DNA of 64,000 nt from Phocaeicola oris (lineage in GTDB: Bacteria > Bacteroidota > Bacteroidia > Bacteroidales > Bacteroidaceae), in the NCBI RefSeq assembly GCF_021295095.1, contig NZ_JAJLQX010000019.1:1-64000 (forward strand), read 5' to 3'. The position numbers and the translations under genes were made by a program. Within the stretch, counting starts at the first letter, position 1. The number at the start of each line of letters is the position of its first letter. Below are positions 27,491 to 34,628 of the stretch, piece by piece. The notes under the pieces are model-generated. The model saw only the letters and a list, made by a program, of their open reading frames with translations, made no database searches and was not told the DNA's origin.

Positions 27491-28390
27491 TTATAATTTT
27501 GAAAATTGAGCACGTCTTCTATAACCTAATACTATTCCAAAAGGCAAAGCTAATGCTGTCATTATTTTATTATTAGATTTTGAAAGATAGTTCATATTTC
27601 TACTATAAAATAAAAGAGCTATCATTTGTGAGGCATTGTAAAATAATGACTTAAAATCATGAAATCTTAAAAGATTCTGATTATACATCATAGCAAACCC
27701 CATAGGATTATTCTTTACTAATTTATTATCTTTAGTCTGTCCATCAGGCAGATAATCACAAATACATAATTTTTCATTTCTCCAACGCATTTTCCAACCA
27801 TCAAAAGCCATAGCATAAAAACACAATTGTTCTGGAGCATATTCCTCTGTTTCCCAATATTGAAAAGGATATTTCATCAACAATTTGGTACGATGAACTT
27901 CACAAGAATCCATATTAAAATTATATTTAGCACGCTCTAAATGAGTAGCATCAACATATCCATCTTTTGGATCAATAATTGGTTTCTGCGGTTTCATATA
28001 ACTTCCATCTGGAAAACAACAACAAAATCCGATACCAGCAAATTTGTCCAGATGATCAACGTCATTCAACCATGGAATTATCTTTTCAACAGTTTCTGGT
28101 ACAAAATGATCATCTGAATCCAACATCATAAACCATTCTGCATTCGAATGTTGCACTCCATTATTCAATGCCCGTGGGATACCTACATGAGAAAGTTTAT
28201 AATAATGAATTTCAAACCCATTATCTGCCTCCATCCATTTTTTTACCAGATCTTCAGTATTATCTGTAGAACCGTCATCAGAAATAATCCATTCAAAATC
28301 TTTGATCGTCTGATTTCGAAGAGAATCGTATGCTTTGTCTAAAATATAAGCACGGTTGTAAGTTGCAGTGTGAATGGTAATTTTTGGCAT
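27491..28390 (-). CDS. GT2 glycosyltransferase
   Basis: A 299-residue GT-A enzyme, near-twin in layout to the gene at 13985: ITIHTATYNRAYILDKAY, WIISDDGSTDNTEDLV, WFMMLDSDDHFVPETVE. The C-terminal YETEEYAPEQ-like segment (WETEEYAPEQLCFYAMA) recurs in this GT2 subgroup of Bacteroides capsule loci. It sits two bases from the preceding glycosyltransferase frame and five from wecB. Confidence 0.9.
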   Translation of the reverse strand: MPKITIHTATYNRAYILDKAYDSLRNQTIKDFEWIISDDGSTDNTEDLVKKWMEADNGFEIHYYKLSHVGIPRALNNGVQHSNAEWFMMLDSDDHFVPETVEKIIPWLNDVDHLDKFAGIGFCCCFPDGSYMKPQKPIIDPKDGYVDATHLERAKYNFNMDSCEVHRTKLLMKYPFQYWETEEYAPEQLCFYAMAFDGWKMRWRNEKLCICDYLPDGQTKDNKLVKNNPMGFAMMYNQNLLRFHDFKSLFYNASQMIALLFYSRNMNYLSKSNNKIMTALALPFGIVLGYRRRAQFSKL

Positions 28391-28391
28391 A

Positions 28392-29639
28392 TTACAAATT
28401 AAGTAAAGTTTTGACTACATTTTCTGGTTTAAAAGCATCTACAATAGGGTAGTTAATATTTCCTGCAGATGTTATTTTACACATTGCATTAGCAATATCA
28501 GTCTTGTTATTATCACAAAAATAATATCGATTAAATTTTTCAAAGAAATCCTTTATGATTTTCTTTTCTTCTTCTGTACCATCCAAAATAAATAATATTG
28601 GTTTATGGGTAGCAGAATAGTGATAGACTTTACCTGGTATCTGCCCCCCCCTCAAATTACAAAGATGAACCAAAACTGAAGTTCTGTCTTGTATTTTCTC
28701 CAACACATCTAAAGTTACTCTTCCCGAAACCTTAATTTTTCCATAATTCTGTATGTCCAAGTCTGAATCACCATAAATATATCCTTGAAAATTCATTTCT
28801 TTTAAGGCTTCATAAAATGGTATTAAATTTCTCGTCTGAGAATAATAGTCTCCAAAATAACCGAAACTCATATCTGAGTCTTCAATGTCTACTTTATCTT
28901 GAGAAAACTTCAAAAATGGAAGCGGAATAAAATGCATTTTATCAGCGCAATCAGGAAAATAGATTTGTTGATAATGCAATGTCAAAGGACTTACATAGTA
29001 AATTTCCTGTCCGACTTGCAACAAATGATGCTCTTCTTTTTCAATATAATCAGAATGGCCACCATATAAGTCATGATACCAGGGATCCTCCCAAATCTGA
29101 ATCCATTTTCTATATTTAATTCTATTTTTCGAAATTAACAATGAAACTAATTTATGGCTTGCTGTAGGAGAAGAATTAGAAATGACTAAATCATATTCTT
29201 TCTTAGAATGAAACTTAGATGCATTTTGTAACCAACATGCACTCAATGGATATATAGGATCCGGCTTAAATAAGAAATAAAAAATACTCTTTAGTGATTT
29301 TCTTATTCTTTGATTCATAGTAATTCGAGGATCTGATTGAATTGAAATATCTTCATTAGAACTCTTTTTGCCAACTATAGAATTTTGTACTGCAAATTTT
29401 ATTGCTCCACGAAAACGCATTCTTAACTTATCAGCAATAGATACGGAATTAAATTCATAATAGTTAGCTTTAGCATATTTTTTAAGTTTATTATCTGTCG
29501 ATCCCCAACTATCATTTGCCATGATAATATCTACTTCATGGCTATTTTCCAATAACCCCTCTATATAACCATTATGACTCATATTGGCTGAAGTGTTTTT
29601 AGATAAGCAAGAAGCGGTAACATAAAGGATCTTTTTCAT
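28392..29639 (-). CDS. GT-B type glycosyltransferase
   Basis: A 415-residue protein starting MKKILYVTASCLSKNTSANMSHNGYIEGLL, resembling family 4-like enzymes with a poorly conserved donor site (FGYFGDYYSQTRNLIPF, YIYGDSDLDIQNYG, LVHLCNLRGGQIPGKVYHYSATHKPIL). A run of eight G on the coding strand (28644-28651, within codons for the RGGQ region near residue 330) is unusual in this AT-rich gene and could slip to switch the frame. Acceptor and donor are unknown. Confidence 0.8.
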   Translation of the reverse strand: MKKILYVTASCLSKNTSANMSHNGYIEGLLENSHEVDIIMANDSWGSTDNKLKKYAKANYYEFNSVSIADKLRMRFRGAIKFAVQNSIVGKKSSNEDISIQSDPRITMNQRIRKSLKSIFYFLFKPDPIYPLSACWLQNASKFHSKKEYDLVISNSSPTASHKLVSLLISKNRIKYRKWIQIWEDPWYHDLYGGHSDYIEKEEHHLLQVGQEIYYVSPLTLHYQQIYFPDCADKMHFIPLPFLKFSQDKVDIEDSDMSFGYFGDYYSQTRNLIPFYEALKEMNFQGYIYGDSDLDIQNYGKIKVSGRVTLDVLEKIQDRTSVLVHLCNLRGGQIPGKVYHYSATHKPILFILDGTEEEKKIIKDFFEKFNRYYFCDNNKTDIANAMCKITSAGNINYPIVDAFKPENVVKTLLNL

Positions 29640-29748
29640 AACTCAAGAAAATTAGATTATTAATTTATATTTAAATCAAATTGAAATTCATAATCCTCAC
29701 TACTCAATATTTCCCCGCTAAAAGATGAAAGATTATTGGAATGTATTT

Positions 29749-30522
29749 TTATTTCTCTAAGAAAATTGCAACCTTAACTATCAATAAATACATAAATCTT
29801 GTCAATTTATGGTTTTTAAATTTAAATTCGTTAGACATATATGTATAATCTTTTAAAATTCTGGGAGGAATACATTCTTCCAGCACAGTTTTTTTTTCTT
29901 GTTTGATTTTTATTATATTAGAATCAAGAGATGATATTCCATTAGCATCAAAGACTGTTATACTCTTATTAATATATTTTACGGTCGCATTATGAAGAAT
30001 GATAGTTACCAAAAAAAATTTCCAATCAGATACGACATTGTATCGTTCGTCATACATTCCGTATCTTCTGAATAAAGATTTTTTTATAAAAGATGCTGGA
30101 TGAAATAAAGAACCATAATAAAAATCAATTAAAGAAATATTTCGAGGTCCGATTCCTCTATCTACTTTTCCATTTCTAATAATATTTCCTGTTACGATAT
30201 CTTCATTATAATCATCCTTAAAGACATCTAATAATATTGTACTACTGGTTAAAGTATCTCCAGAATTAAGGAATTGCAAATATTCGCCATGTGATTGTAT
30301 GATTCCTTTATTCATAGCATTATATATTCCTTTATCAAGTTCGCTTACCCAATAAGAAACATATTGAGAATATCTTTCGATCAATTCCTTACTGCCATCA
30401 GTTGACCCCCCATCAATTATTATCCACTCAAAATCTTTAAATGTTTGAGAAATAACGCTGTCAATAGTTTTCTGCAAACCTTCCTTATTGTTATAATTTA
30501 TAGTAATAATTGATAATTTCAT
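29749..30522 (-). CDS. GT2 glycosyltransferase
   Basis: A 257-residue family 2 enzyme from ATG 30522 (MKLSIITINYNNKEGL); the frame is open eight codons further but that would overlap the Wzt frame. Motifs: WIIIDGGSTDGSKELI and GIYNAMNKGIIQSHGEYLQFLNSGDTL, where NSGDT replaces the usual DxD, as in WcaA/WcaE-like GT2 enzymes. It begins two bases after the Wzt stop codon. The donor is unknown. Confidence 0.9.
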   Translation of the reverse strand: MKLSIITINYNNKEGLQKTIDSVISQTFKDFEWIIIDGGSTDGSKELIERYSQYVSYWVSELDKGIYNAMNKGIIQSHGEYLQFLNSGDTLTSSTILLDVFKDDYNEDIVTGNIIRNGKVDRGIGPRNISLIDFYYGSLFHPASFIKKSLFRRYGMYDERYNVVSDWKFFLVTIILHNATVKYINKSITVFDANGISSLDSNIIKIKQEKKTVLEECIPPRILKDYTYMSNEFKFKNHKLTRFMYLLIVKVAIFLEK

Positions 30523-30524
30523 AA

Positions 30525-31793
30525 TTAAATACTTTCCAATCCACAAAATCCTTCATTTTTCTGAATCAAAGCTCTACCATAACCTTCTTGATAACCATCA
30601 AAATGCAATTCAGCACAATTTGGTGCTTTCATTTGATATTCTACCATTGGATGATGCATATACAAATCTACCAAATAATCCCCACAGCTAACAAATTTCG
30701 GTAGTTGTATAGACCGATGAATAGTAAAATCTCCTTTTCCTATATTGAACAGAATACCCTTACAATGTCCTTCTGCAAGAGATGCCATGGGAATCTCATC
30801 TCTATTTTTGATAATTAACATAACATCTGTTTGCATATCTTCATCAGTATATCCTTTAATCTTCACATCCAAAACATGTTGGTCAGAGGACACAATAGAA
30901 TGACTCTTAATAGTATTATTAACTTCTATACTGTCTATTTTTATATTATATTTTTTCCATTGAACTCGATCTATAATTTTCTCCAAATCAAAATCATTAT
31001 AAACTTTTAAATAGTGATTTACTGCATCTTCTGTAGAGCCCATAAAATCAATTGCACCATCTTTTAATACAATCCCCCGATTACATAGACTTCTAATTGA
31101 TGCCATATTATGACTAACAAATAGTACTGTTCTCCCTTCACCCTTAGCAACATCCTGCATCTTACCAATTGCCTTTTTCTGAAACTCCGCATCACCTACA
31201 GCCAACACTTCATCAACAACAAGAATCTCAGGTTCCATAAAAGCGGCTACCGCAAAGCCCAAACGTACTGTCATTCCACTGGAATAACGTTTCACCGGGG
31301 TATCTATATATCGCTCAACCCCGGCAAAGTCAATTATTTCATCTAATTTCTTCGTTATCTCTGCTTTCGTCATCCCCATAATGGAACCATTCATGTAGAT
31401 ATTCTCACGACCTGTTAGCTCTGGATGAAAACCTGTTCCAACTTCTAACAGAGATCCAATCCTTCCTTTCGCTCGAATTATCCCTACTGTTGGAGCCGTT
31501 ACTCTTGACAAAAGTTTTAATAGTGTAGACTTACCAGCTCCATTTTTTCCAATAATTCCCACGACATCTCCCTGATGAACATCAAAAGTAATATCTTTCA
31601 ATGCCCAAACATACTGAGAACCACCCTTATGTGCTCTATCATTTGTTTCTCCAATTTTTAAATATGGATCTTCTTTATGACGAACACTCACTTGCCACCA
31701 CCTATTTAAGTCGTGAACAAGAGAACCTGTACCAACAAGCCCTAATCTATATAGTTTCCCTACATGATCAAATTGTATTGCTAAATCACTCAT
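30525..31793 (-). CDS. Wzt-like ABC transporter ATPase for polysaccharide export
   Basis: A 422-residue ATPase. Walker A GIIGKNGAGKST is near residue 85, the signature YSSGMTVRLGFAVA and Walker B ILVVDEVLAVGD follow, and a C-terminal domain of about 160 residues (from about 260) has beta-strand character like the carbohydrate-binding domain of Wzt proteins that recognise the finished chain. It pairs with the permease at 31807. In an operon that also has a Wzy polymerase this gives a mixed export system. Confidence 0.92.
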   Translation of the reverse strand: MSDLAIQFDHVGKLYRLGLVGTGSLVHDLNRWWQVSVRHKEDPYLKIGETNDRAHKGGSQYVWALKDITFDVHQGDVVGIIGKNGAGKSTLLKLLSRVTAPTVGIIRAKGRIGSLLEVGTGFHPELTGRENIYMNGSIMGMTKAEITKKLDEIIDFAGVERYIDTPVKRYSSGMTVRLGFAVAAFMEPEILVVDEVLAVGDAEFQKKAIGKMQDVAKGEGRTVLFVSHNMASIRSLCNRGIVLKDGAIDFMGSTEDAVNHYLKVYNDFDLEKIIDRVQWKKYNIKIDSIEVNNTIKSHSIVSSDQHVLDVKIKGYTDEDMQTDVMLIIKNRDEIPMASLAEGHCKGILFNIGKGDFTIHRSIQLPKFVSCGDYLVDLYMHHPMVEYQMKAPNCAELHFDGYQEGYGRALIQKNEGFCGLESI

Positions 31794-31806
31794 TGAAATA
31801 TAAAAC

Positions 31807-32649
31807 TTATACCGTATCCATAAAATTTCGCTCTACTCTACTAAATATAATCACAGATAAAAATAGAGTCATTAACATAAATACAAAGCTATATAATAAC
31901 CATTCCCATTCTAATTGGCCAGCCCCTAACCACCCATACTTAAATGTTTCAAATATAGAAGTTAGTGGATTCAACTGAATAAGGAAACGATATTTTGTTG
32001 GAGCTGCGCTCAACGGATAGATAATAGGAGTGGCATACATAAACAGTTGCATTCCAAATGTGATTAATTGCGTTAAATCCCTGTATTTCGTAGTCAAGGA
32101 GGTAACTATCACCCCCCATGACATAGCATGGAGTGCTAACATTATTATCAAAACGGGGAATAGCAATGCTACCATATTAATATGTGCAGATGCTCCGCCC
32201 AAGCTGAAATAAAAATATAATACCAAGAACAGGGAAAACTGTATTAACATCTTCATCAGATTTGATATGCAAGAAGATATCGGAACAACTAATCGAGGGA
32301 AATAAACTTTTCCAAAAACTGCAGCATTGGCAGAAAAAACATTTGACGACGCCATAAACACAGAATTAAAATAAGTCCATAAGGTAATACCTGCCATATA
32401 AAATAAAGGCTGAGGTACTCCATCGGTTGGAATTCCTGCTAAACCACCAAATACAAACATATACATAATAGTAGTAAGAATCGGTTGGACGACAAACCAA
32501 AGAGGACCTAAGACTGTTTGCTTATACACTGTCACAATATCGCGTTTTACATACATATATATTAAATCGCGATAACGCCATATTCCTGTTATATCTAAAT
32601 CAAGCCATTTCTTCTTTGGCTTAATAACAATCATCCAATCATCTGACAT
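31807..32649 (-). CDS. Wzm-like ABC-2 permease for polysaccharide export
   Basis: A 280-residue inner-membrane permease with six hydrophobic segments and the ABC-2 family start DLDITGIWRYRDLIYMYVKRDIVTVYKQTVLGPLWF. ATPIIYPLSAAPTKYRFLIQLNPLT near the C-terminus is typical of TagG/Wzm/KpsM. Thirteen bases separate it from the Wzt gene. It exports complete or undecaprenyl-linked glycan to the periplasm. Confidence 0.92.
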   Translation of the reverse strand: MSDDWMIVIKPKKKWLDLDITGIWRYRDLIYMYVKRDIVTVYKQTVLGPLWFVVQPILTTIMYMFVFGGLAGIPTDGVPQPLFYMAGITLWTYFNSVFMASSNVFSANAAVFGKVYFPRLVVPISSCISNLMKMLIQFSLFLVLYFYFSLGGASAHINMVALLFPVLIIMLALHAMSWGVIVTSLTTKYRDLTQLITFGMQLFMYATPIIYPLSAAPTKYRFLIQLNPLTSIFETFKYGWLGAGQLEWEWLLYSFVFMLMTLFLSVIIFSRVERNFMDTV

Positions 32650-32710
32650 TTTATATTAATCCTTTTTGTTCAGAAAGTAATGAATATCTCAAGACATTGT
32701 TATTTCTGAT

Positions 32711-32756
32711 ATTAAAATATATAAACTACTGCTCCAATGCGTATGAAAATGAAATT
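32711..32756 (+). repeat. Dispersed 22-bp-unit element, copy 3 (head and one unit)
   Basis: Sequence from ATTAAAATATATAAACTA to GCGTATGAAAATGAAATT matches the head and first unit of the larger copies at 47891 and 56783 (the latter reversed), including ATGCGyATGArrATGAAA. It lies in the 163-base gap between the Wzm gene and the EEP-family gene. No open frame crosses it. Confidence 0.75.
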
Positions 32757-32812
32757 ATATTTCAAAAATAATAGATTTATAATAGAATTCAAAAAAGAAA
32801 GAAGTAAAGCAT

Positions 32813-33817
32813 TTAATTAAGCTCAATTTTTACCTTTTGCATCTTATGATCGCTTAACTCTGTATCTTTCAACTCATAACTGTTTACTCCCAAATCTTTT
32901 GTACAAAGAATATAATCTATCTTTACCAAATTACGAAACTTGTTATAAGTTCCTCCCCATCCTTTTCCCGCAGATTTATGACAGTCGATTAGTCCGTTCG
33001 AAACAGTGCGATAAGCATACGAGGAACGGGTATCATTAAAATCTCCGCATACTATGACCGGGACTCTTGATGAAGAGATAAGCACATGCAAATCACCAGC
33101 CTGATGGTTACGGAGCTTGGCATTATCTTTTAACTTATTGATGTGATTTTTACTTTCCGTATCACCTGCGCCATTTATACCGGTAGTCTGCAAATGAACA
33201 TTGAAGATTCGGATTATAGTTCCTTTCACATTAACATCAATAGCCATCATCTTATTATAGGTGTTATCGCAATAATATTCTTGATGATTAAGCAGTGGAT
33301 ACTTACTCATCACCGCCAAATTAAGTACTTCATCTTCCCGACTATTAATAATTTTATATGGATAATCAAGAAAACAAGACTGTATACTGTCCCAACTGAT
33401 GACATTGGTATGGGGGCGCTCCTGAATACAAATAATATCAGGTCTTTGTGCTAATATCTGCTGACTTTGCTGATGCATCCTTGTATAATTCTGATATCCA
33501 ACTCCCATATTATCAACATTCCACGATACCAAGGTGAATTGCTGCTTTAACTTTTCATTGGCCGATGGCCAAGAAAACGGGATGTAATTCCACACCCATG
33601 TGAAACAGCCTAACACCACCACCATGAAGAAGAACTGCCAGATACATTCTTTCTTTATAAAAAGCCAGATAATAACATCGACTATAAATAGCGGCCAGGC
33701 TAATAAACTGAGAAAATAAAAATTACCTGCCATATCGGCTGACAGGTTGGGAAGGATGATGAGGATGCCTGTGAATACAAGCAAAACAAGAAAAAGAACG
33801 TGCTTAAACATTTTCAT
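32813..33817 (-). CDS. Membrane-anchored endonuclease/exonuclease/phosphatase (EEP) family protein
   Basis: About 335 residues. Three hydrophobic segments at the N-terminus precede an EEP domain: TLVSWNVDNMG, IICIQERPH (catalytic Glu), IFNVHLQTTG, VIVCGDFNDTRSSYAYR, and a terminal SDHKM His. Such proteins cleave phosphodiesters or phosphate esters; in the envelope they may act on lipids or nucleotides. The frame opens with TTG at 33826; ATG at 33817 (or 33811) is preferred and still overlaps the CpsB-type gene. Overlap suggests coupled expression. Confidence 0.82.
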   Translation of the reverse strand: MKMFKHVLFLVLLVFTGILIILPNLSADMAGNFYFLSLLAWPLFIVDVIIWLFIKKECIWQFFFMVVVLGCFTWVWNYIPFSWPSANEKLKQQFTLVSWNVDNMGVGYQNYTRMHQQSQQILAQRPDIICIQERPHTNVISWDSIQSCFLDYPYKIINSREDEVLNLAVMSKYPLLNHQEYYCDNTYNKMMAIDVNVKGTIIRIFNVHLQTTGINGAGDTESKNHINKLKDNAKLRNHQAGDLHVLISSSRVPVIVCGDFNDTRSSYAYRTVSNGLIDCHKSAGKGWGGTYNKFRNLVKIDYILCTKDLGVNSYELKDTELSDHKMQKVKIELN

Positions 33818-34520
33818 TGTTGACAAGCAATTGCTCTACCCGGTCCAGCTGTTCCTTGGTTAGCTTCATGTGCTCCAACATAGGTTTATAATGATATAAG
33901 TGATGCAAGTCACTTCCTATATAATCATACATACCTTTCTCCAACAAATCTTCCGCAACTTTTTTTGGACGACCTCCATAATAGCCACTCAATGACATCA
34001 AATTCAATTGGAAATCGTATCCTTTATTTTTCAAATTCTCATAATCGGGAAAATCCATATACATATATCGCTCAGGATGGGCTATCAATGGATGATATCC
34101 TGCATTCCAAACACTTAACAAAATATCATATAATTCTAAAGGCGGATTCATATAGGAAGTCTCCACTAACAGATGTTCATTTCCTAAACGTAAAGGATCG
34201 GTTGTCAACCGAGTATTAAAACCCTGATCCATCATATATTCTGAAGCGAGATATAATTCTATCTTTCCTGTATACTTAGGCCGAAAAAAATCAAATCGCT
34301 TCTGTAGCTTCTCTGCTGTATTCCCCAAGTCGACCATCACATGTGGTGTCAACCATATTTTAACATAACCAAGGGATTCCATAAAGTCTAATAGTTGCAA
34401 ACTTGTATCTACATTGGGAGAACCGTCATCCACTCCAGGTAAAATATGACTATGTATATCGGTCTTACCTATTAAAATACCACTTTTTATTAAAGAGTAT
34501 TTTTTATTGAAGAAAAACAT
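33804..34520 (-). CDS. CpsB/CapC-type PHP-family protein tyrosine phosphatase
   Basis: A 238-residue metal-dependent phosphatase that would dephosphorylate the Wzc tyrosine cluster. PHP-fold metal ligands are visible: DIHSHILPGVDDGS near the start, LTPHVM, YPLIAHPERY (as HPLIAHPERY) and the C-terminal GSDLHHL. It follows the Wzc gene in the same operon, 108 bases downstream, the usual pairing of kinase and phosphatase in Wzy-dependent systems. Confidence 0.9.
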   Translation of the reverse strand: MFFFNKKYSLIKSGILIGKTDIHSHILPGVDDGSPNVDTSLQLLDFMESLGYVKIWLTPHVMVDLGNTAEKLQKRFDFFRPKYTGKIELYLASEYMMDQGFNTRLTTDPLRLGNEHLLVETSYMNPPLELYDILLSVWNAGYHPLIAHPERYMYMDFPDYENLKNKGYDFQLNLMSLSGYYGGRPKKVAEDLLEKGMYDYIGSDLHHLYHYKPMLEHMKLTKEQLDRVEQLLVNNENV

Positions 34521-34628
34521 TTAATAATAGTTTATCAATTCTGTAAATTTAGCTTCTGCACTCTGAGTTGTAAAAAATGCTATTTCCAATCTAAACCAAA
34601 CAATTAACTTTATTTACTTATTATTTAA

